From: Marsupella aquatica | Lineage: Eukaryota > Marchantiophyta | Reading direction: 5' to 3' | Length of the DNA stretch: 64,000 nucleotides | Assembly (NCBI GenBank): GCA_973895155.1 | Contig: OZ316896.1 | Coordinates: 3,472,001-3,536,000, forward strand | Shown: in pieces, positions 42,376 to 55,734 of the stretch | Position numbering within the stretch: the stretch's first letter is position 1 | Layout: every line of letters starts with the position of its first letter | Notes under the pieces: generated by a model | Told to the model about the DNA's origin: nothing | The model's database searches: none | What the model saw: the letters and a program-made list of their open reading frames with translations, nothing else | Translations under genes and position numbers: made by a program

Positions 42376-44615
42376 TGATGTGGCAGAGCCAATCAACCAG
42401 AGGCTAGAGGACACAGGTGGATGGCTTGAGGGCTGAATGGTCAGAGGGCGGAGGCAGGTGGCCTAAGGTCCATAGGCCAGAGGTTTCCACCAAATTGAGT
42501 TGGAAACTTAAGAGAGCATATCATTGTCCATCATCCAAAGTTCATTTCATGACTTGTTTTCACGGATGAGTGCAGGACATCACAAGATTCCCAGTAGATG
42601 AGCAGAGGAACACCCAGAGAAACTGGCAAATAATAGTTATGGGATTAGGTGCTGGGTTGCCCTGGAGTTGTTCGGAAGTGGATTCAGGAGGTTTCTGGTT
42701 CAGTGTGCATAGTTCTGGGGGTAATCCGGGTTCATCAAAGGCATCGACCACTCCCATAAACCTATTCTAATAGTATGTAATCTTGTATTGTCATAACTCC
42801 CCGTAGTTGCTTACAAAATCAACATATGCATTCCAGAGATTTTTTGGTAATTGTTGGATAGTGGGCATTGGGTTGCCCAAAGAGTGTCACTCTGTTATCT
42901 TGAGAAGGGCTTATGTACTAGGTTATAGATTACCTAAGTCGTCCGTTTGTTACAAATTATACCATAAAATAATAAGTCCAAGTAAATGTAAGATGATACA
43001 TGTGGTACACCTGTACTTCCTGGGTGTACTTTATTACATAGGAAAAACAGACATAGACACATGGTGGAAGGTTTAATATGAAATGGAGAAGACAAAGTCA
43101 TCGAATTCAATGTGCTTGATTTTAATTTTTATGTTAGCTCGCACCCCCCCCCCCCCCCACCAACTTTTGGAGGTGAATGAAGTGGACTTTTTCTTAATTT
43201 GTAGGTGCATGCAAATTGTTGACAGTGGCAAGATGACTCAACCTTTCATTTAATTTTCTTGGCACTGCCCAGTATTGCTTCTTTGAATGCATGGAAAATT
43301 TTCAGGATCCATAGATTTTTTGCCCTTGTGGGATTAATTTTCTTTGCAACGTATTCACACTAAATACTTTTGTGCCCACAACCTTTAGTTTGTGTCAACC
43401 TAAACATTCCATGTTGATAGTACTTTGCACCCAATTTAGGTGGTTCTTTTCTTTCCATAGGAACCGGAATGGGATGGATAGAAGGACTGCGAGGAAAGGG
43501 AATTTTCAAGGAGGACCCACAGTCCGTCGCCATGTTTGCTTTCACCTTGTGCCATCTGCCTTCCCTAGCTTGCACCTCACCCTTACACACCGCCTCCCTG
43601 GCATGGGCAAGAGGAGGAGAGAAGCAAGAGGCCGGGATAGGAGGAAAAGCATCTTCTAATGTATGCAACGAAATCCTTTATGCAACTGATACCATCTTGT
43701 GTGCAACACAACAGTATTGAGCAAGTTAGGATAAGATAAACCTAGCATATGTGTACCACATGTGTCTGGGTTTAGTGATGGTATTTGATTAGAGGCCCTC
43801 TCCCTAGGAGTATTTTAGGGAATATTTTAGTTAATGCTCCAAGGGAGGTTTGTTGGCTTGAGTTATTTGGGGTTATAGCAAGGGTAGTCCCAAGTAGAGG
43901 CAAAGGGGGAACTCTATCATTCGATATTTTGGAGCTGGAAGTACACCCTACCACAAAGCTCATGTGGAGTAGTGAGACTAGAAAGTGGTATGCTATTCCA
44001 TGGAGACTGAAGCTAGGTCAAATTAGTATCAATTTTCTCAAATTAATCATGAAAACTCAAAATCAAGTCAAAATCAAACCATCATTGACAAAAGTAAACA
44101 GAATTGGGAAAGATCACAAATCAAACCAAACCAGACTAAACTATAGGAGCGACCATGAAATTAAAGCAAAATTAAAGCAAATTGAATATAGATATAGACT
44201 ACCATAGCATACCACAAGAAAATTTGTACATATAACTTTTAAGTACATTGCCACTAAAGATGTTTGAATTTATAATAATGTCACTGTTTTTCTGGTATTC
44301 GGGTTTCTCTATATAGTTCCCCTAGTTACCTTGGTAAATTTGTCATCCTTTAGTTTAGTAAAGGGTGGCATTTTTATAGATACACACAAAACACTGGCAA
44401 TATTGTGAATAAAAGATCTTTAGTTGCAAACTGATTAAAAGGTGTTGGCACATATACACTCCAAATGGCCCAAACGGAGATCCTCTTGTTCTTCGATTCT
44501 AGTTGTTCACAGTTCAGTGAGGCAAGGGAGCAATTTCAGCTCCCGCCTATCTGCTCTTGCTTGGGTTCTTCAGTATCAGTGTCCTCATTACTGTAATCAT
44601 CATGCTCGGACGCCT
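42376..44615. other. Non-coding region
   Basis: Contains a C15 run at 43144-43158. Open frames around 43360-43720 overlap on both strands and resemble nothing known. Confidence 0.5.
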
Positions 44616-44619
44616 TCCA

Positions 44620-44920
44620 GAGAGCCATTGATTTGCGCTTCCGTGATGAAATCAACAAAACTAGGCCGCATCAAAGAATCCACTCATCTCCGGTGAACAG
44701 AATGACGTTTACTCTGCGCAACTCGTCCGTGATTCTGGGTACCGGAGCGCCAGGATCTGGTTTGTAGGTATAAATCGAGCATTGGCCGGACTGAATGCAT
44801 CGCTCCTACGTACGTCATGACCAAGGTGATTCTCTAGAAATAGAGGAGAAAGTTCAACGGAGGACTTTATTCTGACTTCAGCCGGAAGGAAAGTATACAA
44901 GCCCACATAGTAATACATAG
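44620..44920 (-). repeat. Diverged third copy of a segment of the inverted-duplication arms
   Basis: Shares GAGCCATTGATTT, CAACAAAACT-GGCCGCATCAAAGAA, AAATCGAGCATTGGCCGG and a GACCAAGGT stretch, in order, with 36680-36890. A weaker trace (ACTGAGCTGCATCAAA) is at 59835. Either a dispersed repeat or an older duplication. Confidence 0.55.
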
Positions 44921-47900
44921 TAAAGTCCATCAGATATACTATTTGTATTATTGTTTGACAAGTGACCTGATGCTGACTCTTATATGAGATCAACAGTATT
45001 GTTCTTTCAAGGGGGCAATCCTTTCATAGGATGTTCTCTCTAAGGTAGGATCTACCTAGAACACTATTAAACAGGAATTAACTGACACAATTCGACGACC
45101 ATTCCACGATACTGCGACAATGTCAAAATCACAGACATGAACGCGTTCCCGACCAACTGTCTCGTAACATCCAATTGCTGACGATTCTCGCCTGGTTTCT
45201 CGCCTGTCACTGACTGGCCGGTAGAGCGCTGAAAGTCAAATGCATATCCCCCGGTATCCAACGTGACGCCGCGAAAGCACTCTTTTTCACTTTTGACGTT
45301 GCAAGCTTGTCTCAACCCTTACCGCAGAAAAGTTAGTCATCCTTCTGCGTTGCTACCCCGCAGGCACCTGAGGAGAATGTATTTGTTCTGCAGAGAAGCC
45401 TCTTCGGCACTCACTTTACGCATTCACCAACGGCTACTCCTGTAGATCTGATATATTCTTTGCGAGAATACATTGCGGAGTTTTACAATTGCTTTTACAC
45501 TTGTGGAGACGAGACCAGCGGCGCTGAGATCTACCGTGCCTTATTAGTACTCACACTCTTGTGGCAACGTGCAACCAGGTAGCCTCTCCATGTACGTATG
45601 TTTGACAATCCCAAGCTAGACGATCCCTGGTTCCGCCATTGCCATCTACAGTAGCTTTCAGTTGAGAATGCAGCTTACACTCTCATGTTCAACCCTCAAA
45701 ACAGGACTCTACGGCGCACAGTAACGGATTGCTAGGAGAGTGGCCTCCACTGCTAGTAGGCTGGATTGCCCTGGCTGAGAAGAAATAGAGCTATTTATCG
45801 ATTCATCCTCAGACAGGGCTCGGGCCAGGGAATTCACCAAAATTGACTTCCCTTCTCAATAATTCTAATGAACAATGTACACATTTTTAGTGGTGGCCTT
45901 CAAGAAAATAGCCCTCGTTTCGGATTGTTTTCATGTTAAATATTAAAAATATCAATTTGTAAACTCAAGGTAAGGAAACTATAGGGATTGCAATAGACCA
46001 ATCAAAACAACAATTATAGTTTTAGTTTGGAACCAAAAATGAATGTCCCTTTTGGATCTTCGTTCTCGTGGATGAAAGAATAAGTCATTTTTAGTGATTA
46101 CATGTATCATAGCTCCTATGCGCAAGTTTGAATTGGGATATATACTGTACAGATTATCACATTGAGGTCTATCTTTCCAGACAAACACAGGTTAACGGTC
46201 AAGACACTCCTCATCCCAAACATGGACATACGTCAGTTATACAGTTCTTCCTCAATCAAGTGCTAAACACAAATTCTAAGTTCTAATATTCACGATGTAA
46301 ATTGACTTACTCGAGCATGTATATCTAGTTGCAGCTGCATTCAACAAGGGATTTTGATTCAGACAATTTTGACACACTCCAGTTGAATTTGTATGTATTA
46401 CAAGTTAGGCCCTTCTAAGAATCCCGCCTGAACTTTTTGCCCTCTGGTTACAAGTCGGGGAGGGGGGGGGGAGGGGTGACAATTAAAGATCCACTAGCCA
46501 TGACAAAAACATGGTTCCACAAATTTCACCATGTTTAGATTTTTTTCCTGAAATGGAGGAGCAAAACCTCACAGTAGAGGAGAGGAGCAAAACCTCACGG
46601 TAGAGGAGAGGAATGGAAAAATGGGAGAAGTATGGACACTCCTCCTTTTATATGGCCGGTGCAGGGGCCAGCCACTGCTGGTTTAAGGAGAAATTAAGGG
46701 GAGCTAGGGGGAGGCACACGGGAGGAAATAAGGATAGGGGGAGGTTCAATCCTGGCCCTTCCCCTCTCGGCCACGTGATGGGAAAAAGGGAGGGGTGAGA
46801 ATCACAAGGACAAAAGTCCTCCTTACTCTCGCCTCTCCCCCTCTGTCAATCCTGGCCTCTTCACCTCCCAAGTGAGTACACCTGCCCCCTCCCTACACCC
46901 CCTTCCACACAACTAGGTAGTTCATCACATGTATTTTTTTGCACGTATTGACAATGGTGGTTTTTTCACTTTGTGCATTGTGGCCTTTCCGGTCCAAATT
47001 GATTATTTAATATAGGCTACATCTTTTGTGTAATTATATGTTTTATTTTATTTGCTAAACTTACTACATCTTTTGTGTAATGTTATGTTTTATATAAGGA
47101 CACCACTTCAAGAACTATAATACAATGTTCCACCTTTTATGCAGTGGTAGTTTGTTGAATCTGAAGGGCCCACAAAGTAAAAAATGTGACCAAAGAGAAG
47201 GAATAAACCAAAATAAAATTATATATAGTGTGAAGAAAAGAATGACACATTTTCCAAGCAAGCAGTAATGAGGATTCCCAAGGCATGAAAATCAAGTACT
47301 ATATGGACCATCTATGCATAGTACCATCCATGCATAGAAAATACTACTCTCCATGCCACGACATCCATTAATATCAAGTACCCAAGTGGTAATCTATGTC
47401 ATACCCTACACATCAAACCAAAAAGTAGAGGGGAAAAGGGGGGATTTAAGGTTTAAAAGGAATTTAAAAAAAAATACAAAGAAAAAAGTCATTCTTACCT
47501 GGTGGTCCTTTGTGGTTGTTGTCGCGCATTTGCACTGTGACATCTTTTACTAGATAACAATTTTTGTGTAATGAGATGTTTTTGACAAAAAAATCTTTTA
47601 CTCATTGATATATTTGCACCATGATATTTTTCTTAAAAAAATCTTTAGTATAATGTGGTCTATTCTACATTAACATCTTTTGCCAAATGATATCTTTTAT
47701 CACTTAGACATATTTAACGCAACAACATATTATATTCATCCACATGTTTTGCACATGATTTTGAAAAATGTCTTCTGAGCCAGGTCCTCGCCTAGGATTG
47801 ATCTAACTGCACTTCCAAGTTACTTCAAGCGTAATCAATATCTTCTGGTGTGGACAATGTCTTCTGTAGTCGACTCCAAGAGTCCTGTCAGATGCGTCGG

Positions 47901-48030
47901 CCGATGTGGTGAAGGCGGGCCCTGTCAGATTGCCACGAATCCTATCCCATGTGGTGAAGGTGGACCTTAATCAGAAACAGATCTACGCCAAGTAGAACCA
48001 GCAGAGCACTCCCAGCATATATCTGAAGTT
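44921..48030. other. Non-coding region with simple repeats upstream of GLP2
   Basis: Includes a near-perfect 26-bp tandem pair (GAGCAAAACCTCACRGTAGAGG, 46558-46610), a G-rich run at 46455-46475, and AT-rich repeated phrases (ACATCTTTTGTGTAAT) at 47025-47100. No gene recognised. Confidence 0.5.
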
Positions 48031-48035
48031 AAGAG

Positions 48036-48043
48036 TATTTATA
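48036..48043 (+). promoter_or_regulatory. TATA-like box of GLP2 (TATTTATA)
   Basis: 134 bp before the ATG. Context differs from the GLP1/GLP3 block. Confidence 0.4.
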
Positions 48044-48169
48044 AGCTGTGCGCAATAGCTTATATCATCAACTTCACTCAGCTCATCAGACAAATTTATC
48101 AACATCGTCCTCGTTCTATCACTCAGCTTGCTTGTTCGACAGACCTGCTTCTTCATCGAAAGGCCCAGC

Positions 48170-48886
48170 ATGGCATCGACAGTTGCACATCTCCAAGTTC
48201 TTCTGATGATCGTGGGTCTGGCAGTTGCAGGCCTCGGCAACGCCCCGAAAGGAGTGATAGCGGCTGATTCGGATCCGCTCCAAGACTTCTGTATTGCGGA
48301 CCTGACCGCCGCAGGGCCTGCAGTTAACGGTTTCCCATGCCAGGACCCCGCACTCGCCACCACCGAAGACTTCGCATTTTCGGGGCTAGCGAACGCCGCT
48401 AATCTCACGGGCAACCCGATCAATGGCACAGCCACATTCGGCTTTGTTCGAGAATGGCCTGCACTTAACACATTGGGATTGGGTCTGGCTCGATTGGACA
48501 TCAACCCTGGCGGAATCATCATGCCACATACTCATAATTTGGCTACGGAGATCCTGTTCTGTCTAGAGGGAGAGATCTACACCGGCTTCGTCACAAATAG
48601 CGATAACCCCACAGTCCCCAACAAGCTGTACGCGAAGATCGTCAAAAAGGGCGAGGCATTTATCTTCCCGAGGGGACTCCTCCACTTCCAGCTGAACAAG
48701 GGCACCGTACCAGCAGTCAGCTTGAACGTGCTGAATGGACAAAATCCGGGCATTCAGCTTATGCCGGTGGCGCTCTTTGGGGTAGGGATCGATCCAGAGC
48801 TTCTCGCCAAATCATTCTTCATCAATGAAACTGCGGTGGCCGACTTAGAAAGCATCTTGTCTCAATTCGTCCATGTCTTTGACTGA
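48170..48886 (+). CDS. Germin-like protein GLP2
   Basis: 238 residues from MASTVAHLQV. The frame is open upstream to 48128, but the extra residues (MLVRQTCFFIERPS) do not look like a secretion signal start, so the internal ATG is preferred. Signal peptide to about Ala32; Cys41 and Cys57; cupin ligands His120, His122, Glu127 and His172. C-terminal two thirds are almost identical to GLP1 (from NPGGIIMPHTHN onward only a few changes), while the signal peptide is unrelated in sequence. No 5' UTR intron seen, unlike GLP1. Confidence 0.95.
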   Translation: MASTVAHLQVLLMIVGLAVAGLGNAPKGVIAADSDPLQDFCIADLTAAGPAVNGFPCQDPALATTEDFAFSGLANAANLTGNPINGTATFGFVREWPALNTLGLGLARLDINPGGIIMPHTHNLATEILFCLEGEIYTGFVTNSDNPTVPNKLYAKIVKKGEAFIFPRGLLHFQLNKGTVPAVSLNVLNGQNPGIQLMPVALFGVGIDPELLAKSFFINETAVADLESILSQFVHVFD

Positions 48887-51800
48887 GCTGAGCTGCAATG
48901 AATATATTTTACCAGCGATGCTACGGCACGACTGCAAGAAGCCTTTTCCTTCGTACGATATGAGTATATAAAATAACCCGCGCGCGCGTCATAAAATCCG
49001 TCAGCCCTTCTCTTCGCGCGAACAAATTGTATATTTTGCCCAGACAGTAGCTGGAGCCCGGGCTTGAATCTTGTCCGAATGATGTGCACTCCGGTAGATT
49101 AAAATACCGACACCTTCTTTGTATTTGATCGACCAGAGCTTCTTAGGCCTAATAAATTTTAAAGAGTCAATTTGGTGTGCGTCGTGAGACTGGTTTGGTT
49201 GGTGGATTACTTGTGAAGTGCTTCAACTTTTGGTCTCAATCAATATTGAATGAAGTTGAATGGGGTACATTTTTGATAATTTGATGATCATTCTGGTTTA
49301 GCTCAATTATGTAACTGAAAATTCAATGTTAGAATGGATTAACGATACTTGCGAGCGTGCTGGACCTAGCTGTATTCTACATCTGCTTCCAATTAATTTG
49401 ACATCTCCGCTATATACCCTTCTGGTAGGTCAGTTTGCAAATGAATCCCAGCAACCTCAATCACCTCAGTTGTCCACAAGCACATACAGCATTACTCAGC
49501 CGCTCCGACAATTTCTGCAACTAAGTTGATGATCGATCTGCGTCATTCGAACTCCAGATTTGGGGCCAGCGAAGAAGCTAGCTATGCCGGCTGAGCTACG
49601 GTCTAATGTTATCACCCGAATGTAACCCTTTTGGCAACAAGTTTTTGTTGTCAGCTAGCCGTTTAACTAGAAAGGCAGCCCAATATAGTAGCCACTCATT
49701 TCCCAACTGAGAGTAGATGCATCTAGTCTAGATTTGATGCTGTCTTCCCTAACTCACGCTCAAGTTTTCATCGGGCGCTAGCTAGCAAGTTCTGTCTCTT
49801 CCCTAGGTCACGCTCAAGTTTTCATCGGGCGCTAGCTAGCAAGTTCTATCAAGGATTATGATAATCGTACACTTAGCTTGCAGCCTTGCTACGTAGATAT
49901 CCCTATAACTCGGAATCTAACATCATGGTGTAAAATCCAATCGAGGGCAATATTCGAATGGAAGGTTCCCTGTGCAACTTTCAAGGCGGGATAGATACTA
50001 CAAACACAGATATTGGAAAGGGATATGCCCATCAGTTATTTTCAGTGATTGGATGTATCGATATTATTTAAATTCTAGTTTTATTGTATATAAGGGTGAG
50101 CACACCCTAGCTAATCCCAGCCATGTTCCGCAAATTAAACGGTTTTTTTGGCGTTACAAGAATCTGTCGTTTATCTTAGCGTGTTTCATTAGGCTGCAGC
50201 GAATGCAACTCTGAGCAACAGGAATTGCAGAGAAAGCGACTCTGAACAACAGGAAGGTTCTGTATTGAAGTGCGAGGTATTCAGCTGTATACCCCAAGAC
50301 AAATGAAGTGGAGGAGCTCACAAAGCCGCTCCGAGTCGAATAGAGTTCAAACGGCTCGTGAAACGATTGTGACAAGGCTGTAGCCGGCATGCATGACCTC
50401 GTGCATATATGGCCAGCTGCTTTTCACGTTTCCTTCTTGTTTGGGCTCAGGCGGTTGTTTGATACCAAATCCTTCTTAGAAGAATCGACCGGCAGATCTG
50501 GTCTCATCGGCTTTATTATTGGGGCTCTTTCCGTTCTTTCCTCCTAGTGCTTCACGTGTCTTCTCCACTGGATGAATGAAATGCAGAGTATGTCCTTCCC
50601 TTCTTCAGGCCCTGTCATGAGCTTGTGACAGCTCTAGACAACAAATTACCGGTATCCGTTAGGGGGTCTCCAACCTAAAATTTTGATGACCCTTTACTCA
50701 GTACACTAGTTAAAGTTGCCCACAATAATTGTGGACCACCAAATTTATATTATATAACTTTTGTCATAAAGATTGGTCATATGCCATGTCATTACCATAA
50801 ATCAAACTAAGTCTAAGTCAGTGTGAAGGTTAGTGAAAAAAAACACTTCTACATAACCATTTGAAAAAGCTATGGCCATTTGCTTATGGCCAGAAGCCAT
50901 TGTCGGCAGCTTTGAGAAGCACTAATTAGGCTTCCAAGCACAATGGTCACCATGTCAAGAGGGGAATGTGGCAGCTCTGCAGGGTGAAACGGAGGGATCT
51001 TAGAGAGTTCTTCCAAGCGTAGTGGGTCACCAAGAGGGGACAGCTCTGCAGGGTGAAACTCTCGGTTTCACCTTGGAGCAAACAGTAGAAGCGCTGCATG
51101 CAATCTATGGCCTGAGCTGGCAGTCATTTGGTAATCCTATATGAAAAATAGCAGAGAGCCTTAAAGTTTTCCTATTGTTGGGGCTGTCATAAGTAAAATT
51201 TCTAAAGAGATAACTTGTATTGAGTCTCAGAGCATTCCCACATAAGACTGCAAAACTGACTCGGCATCCAACAAAGTAGTAAAGGCCAGTTACCAGACTT
51301 TGGGCATTTAGACATGCCTGGTCACATATCCTACAGGTGCACCAAAATTCAGGTTACTTTGGTTTCAAACCCAAGCCTGCACAACTCAAATCAGAGAATT
51401 GAAGAAACTTTCAAGGAATGTTGGTACAAAAAAGTAGATAATCAAATTCTTGATTTTGCACGCACTTATTTTTAACAGTGGTGGACCTCCCACAAAGCAC
51501 CCCTAATTGTCAAGCTCAATCCTCTCTCTTGCGGCGTGCTCAACCTTGCCACTAACACGGAAACTTGAATAAGCTAAGCTCATGTGATCCCATTCACTGA
51601 GGGCAACAACTCCCATGTGTAAAGCCTCACTTCTGCCAGCAAGGCTAAAAGTCATGGACTCAATATTCTCACTCAATACTGACATGCACATATATATATA
51701 TATAGAGAATGATCCCCAAGGTAAATACTCCATTTAATTAACTTGACAGTTGCTCAACAATTAGTGGTAAAGTGGAACCTACCGGACTATGTTTTTCACA

Positions 51801-52535
51801 TTAAAAAGTCCAAAAAGGGAGGAGGGAACAAAGCTGCCAACAGCAAGCAAGGGGGAAAAAACCACCCAAGCCAACTTTAAGAACCTGGGGAACAAGGGCA
51901 CCAAACAGCAACCAAGCAAGAAGTTAGCTTACCTATAGCATCCACCCCAAGGAAAATAACTCGGAAAATAAGGGGAAACTCTAATAAAGCCATGAGTGCC
52001 AACAGATCCACCAGTGCATATATGCAGCCAGAGCTTATGGTGTCAACCAAAACCCAAAACAAAAAGTTGCTATCAATCCAAATCAGATAGCTATTTAAGA
52101 TCCAATTGCTCCACCTAGTGCTAAGCACCTATGCATGCCTTGGCTGCCATTACCTGTCTCACACTTTCCCCAACCTATAATTTTGCAACACTCTTTTGTG
52201 AAACAACCTCTTTTATGCAACATCTTATACTACCTACAGTCAAACTAAAGCGCCTGGTAGAGTGTGTGGTGTTTGACTAGAGGCCTGCCCTAAGACCCCT
52301 AGCAAAGACTGTGAATGCTTGAGCCAAGACACTTTAGTAACTTACAATTTTTAGTGGCTCTAAAGCCACTCTAAGGTGGGCAGGCTAGCCCTTGAGATGG
52401 CTGGTGGCCTCCAGCTCCGGCCCATCAGTAGTGAATCCCCAGGCTGCTTCTTCTTCTTCTCTGCCTTGGAAGCCAAAAGTATACCCATCCAACAGAGGAT
52501 AGACGCAGGGAAAGACGCGGGGATAGAATATGCGC
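48887..52535. other. Non-coding region with small local duplications
   Basis: A 54-bp-period tandem pair at 49740-49850 (CACGCTCAAGTTTTCATCGG twice), a pair at 50931-51060 (GACAGCTCTGCAGGGTGAAAC type) and a TA microsatellite at 51690-51702. No gene recognised. Confidence 0.5.
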
Positions 52536-52539
52536 CAGT

Positions 52540-53540
52540 GTAGGGTTGGACACCTAAGTAGGCATCACGGACCCATACCAGGAAGGAGAGAGGGTTGGAC
52601 ACCTAGGGATCACGGACCCATACCAGGAAGGAGGAGGGTTGGACTCTACTTTGGAGTATGCACCACTGTAGAGTAGCCCATAAGGGGGGACGATAACCAG
52701 GTATCCAACCAATACAAGGAAGGAGAGAGGGTTGGACACCTAGGGATCCCACAGAGACACATTCCAGGAAGAAGGAGGGTTGGACCAGGACCACATAGCG
52801 GACAGGGACCCATTCTAAGTAGGAAGATGGAGGGTTACCCCAGGACCACAAAGCAGTCAGCCAAAGATTGAGAAGAAACAAGTACTCACACCACTACACC
52901 CCACCCACAAAAACACAATTCCCTTAGTGTGGAGGGTGGATTGGCTGACAGACCCAGAAGAAACCAGTACTTGCACCACTACACCCCACTCACACAAACA
53001 CAAAGTAACATTCCCTTAGTTCAAATGGTGGATTGGCCATCCGAGAAGAAACCAGTACTAACTCGCACCGCTACACCCCATCCACACAAACACAAACATT
53101 CCCTTACTAGTGCGGAGAGTGGATTGGCTGACCAAGAAGAAACCAGTACTCGCACCATTACACCCCATCCACACAAACACAAACATTCCCTTACTAGTGC
53201 GAAGGGTGGATTGGCTGACCGAGAAGAAATCAATACTCGCACCACTACACCCCACCCACACAAACACAAAAATTCCCTTAGTGCGGACGGGGGAATTGGC
53301 TGACCGAGAACAAACCTTTACTCGCACCACTACACCCCACCCACACAAACACAAAAATTGGTTAGTGCGGAGGGTGGATTGGCTGACCCAGAAGAAACCA
53401 GTACTTGCAGCACTACACAAGTGGGGAGGGGGATTGGCTGACCGAAAATAACCATTACTCACACCAGTACACCCCACTCACACAAACACAAGCATTCCAT
53501 TACTGAGGAGCACACAAACACAACCATTTCCTCACTGAGG
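52540..53540 (+). repeat. Compound minisatellite
   Basis: 52540-52870: units with GAGGGTTGGACACCTAGGGA. 52930-53540: seven units beginning GGATTGGCTGACC at about 52938, 53030, 53121, 53218, 53292, 53376 and 53431, each with CACTACACCCCACCCACACA. Long frames on both strands are by-products of the repeats. Confidence 0.85.
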
Positions 53541-53760
53541 AGGGGGATTAAACCAGTGACCTCTTTGTTCTGGGCTATCCGCTGGCCAAGGCTAATCCCC
53601 TGGCAAAATGATAGAAGCCAGCTTCGTCTCCTCCTCATTGTTGCTGTCACTGCAAGAGTCAGGGCGGGGAAGTCTAGATGGGGTCGATCGATTATAATTG
53701 TGCCTTCTTTGTATCGCCTCCTCGTTTCTAATCATCCCTGAGTCCCTCAATTTCCTTCGC

Positions 53761-53975
53761 GAGCCGTCTCATCGGTCGATCCACTGTACATGTCTTGGCG
53801 TCATCGCTCGACTTTGCCAAGTTCTTTGTAACTATCGCCCGCTCAATTTTAGCCAAGCTTGACTGACTTATTATTAGTTGATTCATGAGCCCTCTCATCG
53901 ATCAATTTATCTGCTTTACAATTCTTGGTGTGATCCATCGTATCGCCCGCTCTCAATTTTAATCACCTTTGAAAT
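53761..53975 (+). repeat. Diverged tandem pair, ~126-bp period
   Basis: GAGCCGTCTCATCGGTCGAT...ATCGCCCGCTCAATTTTAG and GAGCCCTCTCATCGATCAAT...ATCGCCCGCTCTCAATTTTA. Confidence 0.6.
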
Positions 53976-55034
53976 CTACATTGTTGTGAAGACAGGAAAA
54001 TCCGTCGTCACTTGCTCATTCGTGAGTCCTCACATCCAGCAGTACAATTCACCATCATCATGGTGCAGTCTTCTTGTGCCCGGGGTTCGGGTGCTGTGCT
54101 GCAGGCGTGGGGAACTGTACTGTAGACTCTTGCGGAATTGAGCCTACCCCAGAGACTCCAAACTGTTCGCCGGGCACATTGTTCGGCGCTACAGTTGCGA
54201 AGTATCCGTTGTTGAACGAGTCTAGATTCCGGAACGAGACAGTTGAACTTCGTTGTTTCTTTGCAAGCTCGAGCTGGACTGGGTGGCACCGGAGTCTTTG
54301 GTGGTCTCAACTGTCAAGGTGTGAAGCCTGAACCCCGAGGCCGCATTGAAGATTCTCTTCGCGCGGTTCCAGAGTCTGTACAGTCGTTTTCGTCGTTTTG
54401 TCTAATTCTTGAATGGTCTTCACTCGCGGCTGCAGGCAATTTTCTTGTCAGTCCTCTTCTCCTCTCTTCTACATTAGACCGTCATGCAGGTCATCAGCTT
54501 GAGATTGCTTTTATGACAAATCTCCATTGATTTGCAGCCAGTCAATTTTCTTCTTCTGTAGATCATCAATTCTGGGTGGTTCTTTGGTAAAGCTTTCCAG
54601 GCCATTTATTTGTCGGCAGTTCTCGTCCCTTCTTCTCCACTGTAATCCTCTGCAGCTTCAGGTTGCTCTGGAGAGATTTCCCAGGCATTTCGAGCCTGCG
54701 GAGGTTTTGGAGAGGAATAATAGAGAACTGTTTTTATTGTTGGTGTTGAATTGTTCACAATAAGGTATCGCTAGATCGATCGTAAGAGGAAGTTCTTTGC
54801 GTTTGGCTTGCCAATAATTTTCCTCCGAATTGCGATTGGCTGCGCTCGAGCCATTCAATTTCAATCTAAATGCGAGCAGTATGGTTCAGATTTCATTTCT
54901 TTCATTCGCTCATCATTCTTGGCGTTCAGTGAGCTTCCTCATACTCGCCAATTCCAACGACCATCAATCTTGCATCCCATGATCGTGAAGATCTGCAGCT
55001 ACGCGGAGATTCAGCCAATAATTGGAATATCAAG

Positions 55035-55556
55035 GTAAGGAACAGGATATGGAAAAAGGCTTTCTCAATATTGCTTTCATCATCTCCGTTCGTGCATGAA
55101 CCCATTTTCCTCTAGGTTGCATGAGTAAGATCTGCCTTCCACCCAATTGACTTTCGGGTACAGCGAATTGGGACAAGGGTGGATCAATTGGGTTTCCGTT
55201 GCCCCACTCATTTTTCCTCCTTAATCGGCACTTTTACTTAGACTTATCATCGGATGTCAGCCAAGTAGGCGGCTGTTTCTCCAAGGAGGTTTCGTGGAAT
55301 CGTTGGAGGGGCCTGCACTTCCTCGAAACCACCTCACTCACCGTCGTTCCCCGGGGTATGGTGTGATGCAATCGAACCGACCATTTTGCGTGATTGACCA
55401 GCTCTGCTAGCTAGCTACCTCACTTAAGAGTGAGCGTCTTTTTCCTAACTCACCCAATTAGAGGATTTTGAGAGGGCTGCCCCTTGAAAGCTTCCGTTCC
55501 CCTGTTCCAGATCGTAATACTGACTTCAGTTTACCGGTTTTTTTATTCTATGGCAG
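55035..55556 (+). other. Candidate 5' UTR intron of the calmodulin-binding-domain gene
   Basis: Donor AAG/GTAAGG at 55035 and acceptor TTCTATGGCAG at 55556. Other acceptors at 55510 and 55529 are possible. Sequence 54000-55034 is then untranslated leader or promoter. Confidence 0.4.
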
Positions 55557-55734
55557 ATCTGCGTGCTCTGTCCACGCGGGAGATGACGTTATAGTAAAGG
55601 ACAGCGGTCAAAGTGTGAAGATAGGTGGCCACATCCCGCTCATGCCAAGGAATACAACAGCTGAGAGAGCCAGTGGAGAATTTGAAAATTGTGATGATGA
55701 AGCCGATCCTTTGGGAGATTGAGAAACTTTCGGT

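Noticed and set aside
43360-43720. Frames of 83-102 residues on both strands
   Set aside because: Mutually overlapping, no family resemblance.
45067-45315. 82-residue minus-strand frame (RQACNVKSEKECFRG...)
   Set aside because: Looks protein-like in composition but no family or splice context was recognised.
52929-53477. Repeat-protein frames in the minisatellite
   Set aside because: Unit length is irregular and not always a multiple of three; both strands open.
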